Source: Blastocystis sp. Blastoise
Taxonomy: Eukaryota; Sar; Bigyra; Opalinata; Blastocystidae
Assembly (NCBI GenBank): GCA_039096225.1
Contig: JBBPEB010000002.1
Coordinates: forward strand, 1,103,501-1,167,500
Direction: 5' to 3'
DNA: 64,000 nucleotides
Shown here: positions 45,051 to 61,162 of the stretch, one piece after another
How the letters are laid out: each line of letters opens with the position of its first letter
How positions within the stretch are numbered: position 1 is the first letter of the stretch
Program-made: the position numbers and the translations under genes
The notes under the pieces: model-generated
What the model was told of the DNA's origin: nothing
Database searches by the model: none
What the model saw: the letters and a program-made list of their open reading frames with translations, nothing else

Positions 45051-45700
45051 CATATATACAGTATTAGCATCTTTCTTATTATTGGGTAGTGGAGTAATAG
45101 TATTATATATATCACTAACTAAACCTAAATAAGTCTCCATAACTAACTCTTTCTGACCTGTGGGTCTATGATACTTTTGAAGCCTTGATGATAAAATAGG
45201 TTCAACAGTAATTGAAGAAGAAGAAATAGAAATTGGAGAACTAACTACAGCTATATATATATATATATATAGAACACAATATAAAATGATTCCTTATAAT
45301 ACAAAATATGAATAAATATACTTGACTTCACAGAAACTGGTTTTTCCTTTTCTTGTTTCGTTTTTGATTTCACACTATCTTCTCTATATACGAATCATAA
45401 TCAGATATTTATCAAAAATAATAAGAATTAAGAAACAAATATTTACTGTTGTTTTTTAGGTAATCGCTTTCCTGGAGTAATAAAGGAGTTTTTGCGCATC
45501 AGTCTTATGAGACGGATACATTTCTCATCGGAGAGAATACTGAAAATAAAATTAATTTAGATATCTTCATATATAAATTACTTGACTGAATTCGACTTTG
45601 AAGCAACCTCCTGAAGCTTCTTCAACGTTGATACAAGTTCTAAAGTTATGAAATATATATTTCAAACAGAGAAAAACATACCACTATCTCCTTCAGACAT
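44518..45700 (-). CDS. SANT-domain chromatin protein (CoREST/MIER-like)
   Basis: The start MSEGDSG joins through small exons: TLKKLQEV; SILSDEKCIRLIRLMRKN; FITPGKRLPKKQQ; a Ser/Lys-rich linker; ETYLGLVSDIYNTITPLPNN; and FSRRVHSLKALVSKLRPMIP. The C-terminal exon is a SANT domain: ENWTPYEIAVFESAVSVMGK, then HTIAKLLPNKTTAQVIDFYY and YWKHTSHY, ending at TYP. W.PYE...FE.A....GK.F..I...LPNKTT..V..FYY.WK.TSHY is the pattern of SANT domains in histone deacetylase corepressors. No ELM2 motif is seen in the roughly 200-residue product. It is convergent with the proteasome gene, about 310 bp away. It probably tethers or activates a deacetylase complex. Confidence 0.85.
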
Positions 45701-46005
45701 CAATTAAAATACTGAAAAAAACTATATGCCAATGTTATATTTATATTAATTTGTTGTTAGAAGAGTAATTCAATGCGCTATCAACCAGTATTTCAATCAA
45801 TAAATCAATACAAAGAGACAATACAATAAATAAATAAAATGATAAACATCGAAATTTTCATCATTTTCTGTCTCTGTTTCTCTGAAAGTTTGAAGTTATT
45901 CATGATTTCTTTTCAACCACGTATTTACTACAGTTAATAGTTCATACTCAGGATAAATTTCATATTTCTGTGTTAATAGGTTTACGAAATATAAAGAACA
46001 AATAA

Positions 46006-46787
46006 ATGCTGACATCTTACTCTTTTTTTAACAATCGTCTGTTAAGCGTGATATCAAAAACGTATTAGATTATATCTTTATACATAAAAATATATAGACA
46101 TGCAACTGGCAAACGATTCTCTTCAGTTCTTGTATTTGTTTTTCAACAGTTGATTTATTGTATTAGTTATTGGCTAAACAACAAAATGGTCAAATAACAA
46201 AAGATACTCTATGTTCATTAAGTGCAGTCAAAGATCTCAAGGACGTATGATTTTCTTTTGATTCCATTTATTGTATAGATTTCTGTGTTTATAAGCGGAA
46301 AACCAGAAGAAGTCAACACTTCATTATGTCAATTATCAAATATCAATGAAATTAAATCTATCTATTCATTATCTACAACAGTATTTATATTATATTTATT
46401 ATATTTAGTTATTCATTCTATTTCTTTCTTATAGAATCCAAATCATTTATTAACTGAAAATATATGTCCATTATTAGTACAACTACAAAAGAAAAACCGT
46501 ATTTCTAATTATATATACCCATAACTATTATATATTATTATATATATATATATATATAGAATTCACTCATATATGTGGTCCTATTTCTTCTATATCGAAA
46601 ACCCTTTTCCCGCGATTATCCGCCTGTTTAAATACAGATATGCTTTCGAATATTCTTTATATTGATTGGAAAAACAATATATATACTCAACCTACCTATG
46701 CTAATAATATTCATATTCACTTAAAACATAATGGATCAATTGCTGTATTTATATATATATATAATATTATTATTATTTCTATCATTT

Positions 46788-46835
<48 letters not shown>

Positions 46836-47609
46836 TTTTCTCCCTACGTCCAACGTCTTATTCCCCTATCGTGAAAGCTTCTGAACTTCAGACTTATACG
46901 CATATCAATAAGAACAAACCTATTATCCCAATGGAAATAACTACTGTTTCACCAAGAATTCAATTTATAAATATACAAACACAATCCTCAGAACGGTATA
47001 TAGTATTACTATATATAGTATTATATATATATATACTATTCTTCTTATGATATATAGTATACTATTATTCTTATTATTTTATATAGTATTATTATATATA
47101 GTATTATTTTTGTTATTATTATATAATATCTATATATACTATTATTCTTCTTCTTATTATAGACCTGATTATTCTGTGTGTCCCGCCATTGTCGTTGGCG
47201 GGAGAGGGATGGGGTCAAAAGATGCATTTAAAGATCTATATATATTAGCAGATAAACTCAAAGGAAATGGTATATATATATTTATTTATATATATTTATG
47301 AATTTGTTTATATATATTTATATATTTATATTTTTTTTTTATATATTTATATTAAATAACATATTACTATAGACATTCATTTTCTATATATAGTATAATT
47401 ATAGCATTATATATATAGTTGGAGGAACACGTGGAGCCGTTGATAACGGTTACATTTCGAACACGTGCCAAGTCGGTCAAACAGGGAAGTATATATCTCC
47501 AGAAGTATATATAGGGGTTGGAGTTAGTGGCGCGGCACAACATTTGGCGGGAATGAAAGATAGTCACGTGATCTTTGCAGTGAATAAAGACAGTCAAGCA
47601 AATATTTTT

Positions 47610-47647
<38 letters not shown>

Positions 47648-47771
47648 TGTATACATAATCTTCTAATTCGATTAATTTTTATAATTTACTTATATATATA
47701 TATAGGTATGTGATTATGGTTTAGTTGGTGACGCGCATACTGTCATTCCTGAACTTAATAAACTCTTATAA
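46006..47771 (+). CDS. ETFA: Electron transfer flavoprotein alpha subunit
   Basis: ETF carries electrons from acyl-CoA and other dehydrogenases in the mitochondrial matrix to ETF-ubiquinone oxidoreductase. Joining ATGCTGACATC... (46006) through a GT-AG intron to 46103 gives a basic, Ser/Phe-rich leader ([20 protein letters not shown]) that runs into SVLVF. This is a good mitochondrial presequence followed by the usual first strand. Downstream are [100 protein letters not shown] and [20 protein letters not shown]. The FAD-binding elements GRG, TRGAVD, QTGK and [10 protein letters not shown] are intact. Introns are TA-rich. Confidence 0.95.
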
Positions 47772-48044
47772 AAATAATATATACATATATATATTATAAT
47801 TTTTTATTTTTTAGTTCCATTTATATCGATATAGTTGTATTATATATAATAATATTATTATTATTAGTTTATTTCTATAATATTTTTTACACAATAAAAA
47901 TACATTATGTCTGAAAATACAAAAAATAATTAAATAGAATTATTTCTTAATACATATATTTTTAGAATGAATAAGAAACAACAATAAAATATAAATAAAA
48001 ACATATTTATATATATATAGCAGAAGAAAAGATAATAAATATAT

Positions 48045-48434
48045 TTATAATTCTTCTTCGAAATACTTTTTATGCCCATCAAATAAGATATCTTCTTTAA
48101 TTTTCATTTCTTTTTCTTCTTCGGTCTTTTCTATATCAATATTCTTCTTCTTAATAATCATATAACTCAACCATTTCAATTTATTTTCAACATTAGGAGA
48201 AGGTATATATAAAGATCGAATAATCGCGGGAGTATTCTCAATATCCAGATACTTTTCAGAATAAACCGTGGAAAATTCTGGTAATTCTTCATAAGCAGGT
48301 TCAATTTGATTGGATAAATGAAGATCTATTATATAATCACATTGTTCATAAGGTATATAACGATCCATTTCTTGTTTATTCATCGTGTTCATTCCCGTAG
48401 GAATTGTGAATGTACCATTAATAGTAGCATAAGG

Positions 48435-48498
<64 letters not shown>

Positions 48499-49827
48499 CC
48501 TTTGGAAGGATGCCTTTGAATCCACTTTCAATATAAGTGACGTTGAGTGCGTCATTATTAGGAATAAAGAATGACGCAGGATAACGATGCCATTCCTTTC
48601 CAAGGCAAATATTCATAGGGGATGATACTATATATTATATATAGTACATAAAAGTAAATACATTATATTAGTAAATAAATAATATATAGTACATAAAAGT
48701 AAATACATTATATTAGTAAATAAATTATATATAGTATAAAAAAGTAAATAAATTATATATAGTATAAAAAAGTAAATAAATTATATATAGTATATAAAAG
48801 TAAATAAATTATATATAGTATATAAAAGTAAATAAATTATATAATATATATATATACCAGTAGTAGTAGCTTTAAGTTGATTGTAATAGAGATTGGTGTA
48901 TACATTAATTGGAGCATGGAAATAATAAATATAAGCATAGATACGTGAAACAGAAAGACATATATATATAGCAAATACAATGTATATACTAATAGTAGTA
49001 AGTGGAGTATATATATAACGAATATATTTATTAAGTTTGGTACCTACTGATTTTATACCACTAATAATATAATCAAGAGAGAAAGCTGCTGTCATATAAA
49101 TAAAAGGATATATTATATATAAGAATCGTTCTTCCTATGTATATATATATACATAATATTAATAATATTAATAATAATAATAATACTTTATGTTCTTGAG
49201 TGAAAAATATTCCCATAAAAATATAGCAGATTCCATAATAAATGATATTGATTCCCACGGGGGAGTTCGATTTAAAAGGTGTTTTTTGTATCCAATGATA
49301 AAGGCTAACAAGAATATAGATAATAGGGAAAATGAATGCAAGAACCGCGATTATATTGAAATTAATAAGAAGATTTTTAAGGTAATAAGACCAAGGTTCA
49401 ACACCATATAATTCTGAACCTCCTCCAACTTTAAGGACATTATAGAGAACGATATTTAAACACGGAAATGTCCATGTATGATAATAGAAGTGATTGATTA
49501 ATAAATCAGGAATAACCACGGTTATACAGATCATTATAAACCAAAAGACAACACGAAGTATACCATATTTATATAAACACTATATATACATATTAATAAT
49601 AAATAGATAAAATGTAATATAAATCTAAAATATATATATAATAAATATATAATAAATATAATATAATTCTAGTATTTCTATATATACATGTAATCCCATC
49701 GGTATATAGGCAAGGCCGCTAAAAGGCCAACCGAGGACAACACCCATGGCACCGACTAATAATCCTGGGAATTCATTATTTTGGAGCCAACAACCATAAG
49801 CAAAGAAAACACTCATCCTATATATAT

Positions 49828-49877
<50 letters not shown>

Positions 49878-50460
49878 TTAAATAGATAGATATATAAAAA
49901 TAAATAATTATATTCTAAAAAAACTATAATAAAATTTACATAGCTAGAGATGAATTCAAAAAAGCAGTTGAAGAAGCAAATTGTCCACTTGAAAAGCAAA
50001 TAATAAATAATAAATATTTTGCAATTCTTACGCTAAATAACTTTGAAACTCCTTTAATAAAAACTGTTTCACAAATGGAACACATCAAAGCAAGTAAACA
50101 ACGAATGCCATAAAATACTTTTATTTTATCACCAAGAAATACAGAATTCAATAATTTACCAAAAAGAGAAAAAGGAAGAACTGTCATATAAGAACGAAGA
50201 GGATATGTAGGACTGTATTCCCATGTTTGAAACCCTTTTCCATAAAGTAAATAATGAGTAGGTTCCCAAAAATTAAAAGTTTCATCACAGTCGGAGATAT
50301 TGTTATAAAAAACACTAGCTAGATGTGACTATATACAAATTAAAATAGAAACTAGTAATATTTATATATGATCATGAATTGGATATACAACTAAGAGTAA
50401 TAGGAATGCATAAAATGCAGAGAACTTTGTACTGGACGTTTGCTTGTTCTTCTTAGGCAT
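48045..50460 (-). CDS. ALG9: ALG9 alpha-1,2-mannosyltransferase (GT22)
   Basis: ALG9 adds the seventh and ninth mannoses to the dolichol-linked oligosaccharide in the ER lumen, using dolichol-phosphate mannose. The start MPKKNKQTSS precedes a first membrane helix. The next exon has DCDETFNFWEPTHYLLYG followed by KGFQTWEYSPTYPLRSY, the GT22 luminal motif with the essential D-E pair. Hydrophobic exons follow: LALMCSICETVFIKGVSKLF; FPGLLVGAMGVVLGWPFSGL; FIMICITVVIPDLLINHFYY. The C-terminal luminal part reads NICLGKEWHRYPASFFIPNN, then GFKGILPK, MDRYIPYEQCDYIIDLHL and RSLYIPSPNVENKLKWLSYM. Order and content match ALG9 rather than ALG12 or PIG-B. Introns are TA-rich, one of them (48434-48494) almost pure TA. 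Codons at 48391 and 49250 carry the GC-rich dyad described in the findings. Confidence 0.95.
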
Positions 50461-50551
50461 AATAAAGAAGACTAATACAATCTAAAAGTTGAATAAAACA
50501 ACAACAAAATGATTTTCAAAATTTTTTTTTCTTTTCTAAAAGAATCATGAT

Positions 50552-56107
<5,556 letters not shown>

Positions 56108-56534
56108 TTTTTCTTTTTCTTTTGTAATTTTTTTTTTCCTTAACGGTTGAGTCATATACTTATAATTTTTTTTCTCTTTCATAATAGTCTATCTTTCAAT
56201 AGATTTCATTCAAATTGAATTGTTCAGTCATATATTTAATTACGCTTTTTAATACAATTCACCAACTTATAGTTTTGATCATGTATACTCATTCTAATAT
56301 ATGTATGAATATTAAATTGACACCTTTTAATATCAAAACTACTCAAACATACAAAATAGAATAGTTTTCATTTTTCCACAAATAAAACGAGATATGAACT
56401 GGAAAACATTATATAATACTGGAATAAAATAATTTTGTTTTTAGGTTTTATTTACGTATTTTATTACTAATTTACAACAGTTTTCTGGTATTTTCTTATT
56501 CTAGATTTAGAATCTTGTTTTAGACGTTCCTATC
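56108..56534. other. Intergenic, promoter of the SelT-like gene
   Basis: T-rich stretch with no gene and no TA microsatellite. Confidence 0.5.
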
Positions 56535-57095
56535 ATGAAGGATATCAATTCTATTCCAAATGACTCAAAACAGATCACTATCAAGTATTCAGAAGACAAC
56601 TTTGTTACATTCGAGCAAATGAGGAGTACAATAGAAGATGTGTTTCCACCTTTACAAGGAAAAGTCTGTGGACAATGTTATCGAGTGCCTCATTTTCTAT
56701 CACTATTGAATATGATTAGTAATATTGTGTTTTTCACTTTATGTATTCTTTACATGTTCGTTAAACCAGTACTTTTTTAAATATTTCATTTTACTCATAT
56801 CAAATGTTATTAGAACGTATCAGGCCCATTTGATCAATATATTACTCTTACATTCAAAGAATTCTTTCTAAAGTATAAACGCATCATTATGTGTGTTGCA
56901 TTCTTAGTAAGATCCCTCATCATCACATTCAAAGATACTAATGTTTTCGAAATCAAATATCAAGATAAATTGTTATATAAACTCAAAAAAACCAATTCAC
57001 CTCCTACCATAGATGAAGTATGCCTCCTTATTTCAAAAACACTCGACTATCCATACACATTAAACTCCGGCGGTTTACACAGAAAATCTTTCTAA
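56535..57095 (+). CDS. SelT/Rdx-like ER membrane protein lacking the redox motif
   Basis: Two exons (56535 to about 56770 and about 56814 to 57095) join phase 0 through GTACTTTT...TTATTAG. The product of about 170 residues has the plan of selenoprotein T: a first strand ITIKYSEDNFVTFEQM; an internal hydrophobic hairpin (LLNMISNIVFFTLCILYMFV and MCVAFLVRSLIITF) interrupting the thioredoxin-like fold; and a C-terminal TNVFEIKYQDKLLYKLKKTN followed by IDEVCLLISKTLDYP. This corresponds to the TGAFEI-x(5-10)-W-S-K-L-x-x-G-x-x-P block of SelT. SelT normally carries C-x-x-U or C-x-x-C just after the first strand. Here that position reads S-E-D-N, so no redox pair and no in-frame TGA exist. A distant SelT relative with a non-redox role is the best reading. 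Confidence 0.72.
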
Positions 57096-58661
57096 ATTAA
57101 AATAAAAATTTATTCACTTATTTGTTTATTTTTAATTTTTATTCATTAAACCAATTTGAACAAAACAATCATATCCTAAAAAAAAATAAAACTAATAAAA
57201 CTTTAAAAAAACTTCCAATAAGATAAATTACAATTTAACTTCGCCATATCAAAGCATTCTTGCGACACCTGCGAATTGTAACAACCAATCAAGGCAACTA
57301 AATATATATAAAATAAATATCAGAGTAAGGAAGCAACAATAATTGATTAATTACAACAATTGTCAACTCTAAAAATACTCAACCCTTTAGCACTAAAATT
57401 ACACCGGCCTACGACATGAATCGCATAGACAGGCTCTAGCAAGTGCAATTATAAAATCAATAACATTCAGAGAATACAAACACCATCATCAGAATCAGGT
57501 ATAAAATTGTTCCTCATTACATTGATTTCATAAAAAACATCATCGAATATTTTAGACATAAGATACTCAGGGAATAATATAAGACATCAAAGACATCAGT
57601 CGAAAGATGGTGATAATTATTGATTCATCAGCGTATCGAAAAATATAAAAATAATGCTTTTCAGTGTAACTATGACTAAATCCCACATAGAAGAAGTTAC
57701 TTGATAACCAAGACTTCAGATTCGAGAGAATATAAGTTATCATCCTCAAGCATAATTTATTATACAAACATACATATACACATATACATACACTTATTTT
57801 AAAAAACTGATATATATTCTAATAAATCACAACATATCAAAAACAATTCTAAATAAAACAAAGATAAAATTAATTATGAACAACTCTACACTCTAAAGAA
57901 ATTAAGGTGTTTGTAGAGTTATCAAAGAAATATCTATATAATTTTTTATTCGCTAAATTTAGAAAAATAGCAAATGAAACTAGAGCGAGAAATTATTTTA
58001 TTGAGTAAGTAAATAAAAGACAAATAGTAATCAAGAAACAATGAATATGACATATAAAAACCATGAATTATCCAATAAAATCGAATATATTTGTCATGAA
58101 TATTGGTTGTACAAGTTCTATTGATTTTATTATAAAAACATAGATGTTAATGAATGATAACAAAAATGCGTAAAATTAAGTAAGCACGATTTAAATTGAG
58201 AAGATAAAAATTAAATAAATTTTGTATAAAAATATAATTACGGTTATTTTCATAAAATAAAAAAAAATTAAAATAATAGCGGGTAAAAAAAAATAAAATA
58301 AAGACCATAAAAATAATAAAAAAATTCATTGAATATCCAATGAGAATGGTTATAAAAAGAAAAGGGCAGGAAGAATATAGAGAATATGTATAGTGATTGA
58401 GAGAGATATGATAGAGAATATGAAAGTGAGAGTAAAAATTATGATTGAACATGTAATAAAAAAAGGTTGTTTTTCCTTTAAATGAAAATAAGAATAAATT
58501 CACTATTTTTTATTGTGTGACCTAATACATTAAATCAGTATATAAATATGAATATATAAATAGATATATGATGAGAATAGATAAAGAATAGAATATATAA
58601 TAATAAATATTGTTGATTTTATAGAGTTTAATTGTTAATTAATAAATAAATAAAAATCATA
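57096..58661. other. Intergenic; possible decayed minus-strand coding remnant at 57480-57770
   Basis: On the minus strand, pieces such as YTEKHYFYIFRYADES and PEYLMSKIFDDVFYEINV look protein-like but lie in different frames, separated by a stop. The stretch 57240-57480 is less A+T-rich than its surroundings. I could not assemble or identify a gene. The rest is plain A+T-rich sequence leading to the uL13 promoter. Confidence 0.3.
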
Positions 58662-59338
58662 ATGTTCCAAAAGGAAGTCGTAATTGATTGTCGTGGACAC
58701 CTTGTCGGTCGTCTTGCCTCTATTGTTGCCAAGGAAATTCTTTCTGGTCAAAGAGTTGTTTGTGTAAGATGTGAAGAACTTAACATTTGTGGTTCTAGTA
58801 TGTATATAGAATAGATGATATATAAAAAATATAATTAAAATAATAATAATAATATATATATATTGTTTTTTAATTAATAGTAATTAATTATTATATAAAT
58901 ATAAATAAAATAATTAAATAATAATAATAATAAAATATAGTGATGAGAAATAAGGTTCGTTTTGCTGCTTTCATGAGAAAACACATGAATACTAACCCTT
59001 CTAAATATTTCTATCACTTCCGTGCTCCTTCTAAGATTTTCTACCGTGCTGTCCGTGGAATGGTTCCCCATAAGACTCCTCGTGGTGGTATGGCTCTTGC
59101 TCGTCTGAGAGTTTTTGAAGGTATTCCTGCTCCTTTTGATAAAGTAAAGCGTATGGTTGTTCCTCAAGCTCTTACTAACCTTCGTCTTCGTCCCGATAGA
59201 AAGTTTATCCGTTTAGGAGATCTTTCTTCTCAATTCGGTTGGAAGTATGATGCTGTCATCAAGAAGCTTGAAGATAAGAGAAAGACTAGAGCTCTTGAAT
59301 ATTACAAATCCAAGAAAGCTGCTGCTGCCAAGAACTAA
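58662..59338 (+). CDS. RPL13A: Ribosomal protein uL13 (RPL13A/L16)
   Basis: A component of the 60S subunit. Exon one: [36 protein letters not shown]. An intron of about 140 nt follows. Exon two: [100 protein letters not shown], ending KAAAAKN. Length of about 200 residues and the full set of conserved blocks are normal for the family. Codon use is more GC-ended (CGT, GCT, CTT, TCC) than in neighbouring genes, as expected of a highly expressed gene. Confidence 0.97.
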
Positions 59339-59503
59339 ATAATATATTAACGAGAAAGATTTTATGAATTTCTTTGTTGGTCATACAAACGATAAAAAAA
59401 ATAATATTGTTTTGTTTATTAAATTTTATAATATATAAAAAAATAGAATTGAAATAATTAATAATAGATTTTTTTTTTAATTTAAAGAATATAATAATAA
59501 ATT

Positions 59504-59684
59504 CAATGTCTTCCCTGACTTTTGTGACAATTGCCATGACAATAGCTGACTGTCACTTTCAGCCAGACTTAAATTGACTTAGTCATAAAAATATAAAATT
59601 ACACTGTCAAAAATAAATATTTTGTCAGAAAATTTTGTGACAATTGCCACGTGGCAATTTTGTCCAGTGACAGGGAAGACACTG
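59504..59684. mobile_element. Non-autonomous hAT element (MITE), 181 bp
   Basis: Left end CAATGTCTTCCCTGAC and right end, read inward, CAGTGTCTTCCCTGTC match at 14 of 16 positions. An identical 8-bp duplication AATAAATT flanks it at 59496-59503 and 59685-59692. Inside are several GTGACAATTGCC motifs in both orientations, including the palindrome-containing TTGCCACGTGGCAA near 59645. It has no coding capacity. It sits between the uL13 3' end and the PMS2 start. Confidence 0.9.
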
Positions 59685-59867
59685 AATAAATTATAAATAA
59701 AAATGAATTTTTTGTTATAAAAATGTTTTTTTTTTTATAGAAAATAAATAATTAGAAAAAGAATATTATATAATAATTTTTCTTTTTTTTTCTTAAAATA
59801 ATTTATAAATTAATTTATAATTAGTTAATATTTATTTTATATATTATTAAATATATATTAAAGAATA

Positions 59868-61162
59868 ATGGATAAAAGAAAAAGTGATATTCGTAAGTTA
59901 GATTCGAAAGACATTTCTAAGATTGCAAGTGGTCAAGTGGTTAGTGATTTAAAGAGTGTAATAAAAGAATTAGTAGAGAATAGTTTAGATGCTTGTGCAA
60001 GTAATATAGAGATACGTTTGATAGATAATGGTTTAAAGATGATAGAAGTGAGTGATAATGGTATTGGTATAAATCGAAATGATTATGAAGGTGTAGCTAA
60101 GAAATATTGTACATCAAAGATTACAAGTATAGATGATATGAATAATATGATGACATTAGGATTTCGGTATATAAATATATTTTATATTTTATATATTTTA
60201 TATATTTATATATTTATATATTTATATATTTATATATTTATATATTTATAATAATAATAATAATAAAAATAGTGGTGAAGCTTTAAGTTCAATATGTGAA
60301 TTATGTAGTGAATTTCATATAATAACAAGATGTGAGAATGATTCTGTAGGTAGAGAAATATATTATGATAAATATGGTAATATAAAGAGTGAAGTATATA
60401 TAAATGATTATAAATAATTATATTTAACAAAATTTTTTATTTTGAATGATTAATAAATATATATAATAAATATAATAAATAGAAAGATCATGCTAGAACA
60501 ATTGGAACAAGTATTTTTATAGAAGGATTATTTGATGTATATAAATATTTATAATAATAATATTTATAATAATAATAATATATAGCCTTTACCTGTTCGA
60601 AAGAAAGTATTTATAAAAACGATAAAGAATCAAATATCTTCTATGATTAATTATATACAAGTATATATAAATAAATAAATAAATAAATAAATATATAGCA
60701 ATATGCGATAGGAAGAATAAAGAATCGAATATATATAATAAATACAACAAAGAATGGTAAAAAGATGGAATTAATGAATATAAGTGTATATATAATAATA
60801 ATAATAATATATAATATATATATAGATAAGTAAATGTTTAAAAGATCGATTAAGTAGTTTATATGGTAAAGATTTTATTTATGGTTTAGATGAATTGAGT
60901 TATCGAATAGAATGGAATATAAATGAAAGTATATATATAATATATAATAATAATAATAATAATATATATAGATAATATGAATAATTTAAAATTAACAAGT
61001 TTAGATGATATATATTGGGATAGTGATAAGAGAGATGATATAGATGAGACTCGTTGGTATATAGAAGGATATATATCTCGATTAGATAGTGGTTTAATAA
61101 GTACAAATAATAATATAAGACAATATATATATTTGAATGGTCGTCCAATAGATTGTCGAAAA
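59868..61162 (+). CDS. PMS2: MutL homologue PMS2-type, N-terminal ATPase part only
   Basis: MutL proteins are mismatch-repair ATPases; PMS2 pairs with MLH1. The GHKL ATPase motifs are all present: IKELVENSLDAC (motif I, with E and N), EVSDNGIGI (motif II), TLGFR plus GEALSSICEL across an intron (motif III) and GTSIFIEGLFD (motif IV). Next come LPVRKKVFIKTIKNQ, YAIGRIKNRIYIINT, LSSLYGKDFIYGLDEL, WYIEGYISRLDSGL and YIYLNGRPIDCRKV, matching the transducer domain up to the FINRRPC-like block. SGQVV near the start favours PMS2 over MLH1. Recognisable sequence ends at about 61162. The expected inter-domain linker, the metal-binding endonuclease motif and the C-terminal dimerisation domain do not follow within the remaining 2.8 kb. 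Confidence 0.88.

Noticed and set aside
56535-57095. In-frame TGA as selenocysteine in the SelT-like gene
   Set aside because: The redox position is encoded by ordinary codons for S-E-D-N and there is no in-frame TGA, so no Sec is implied.
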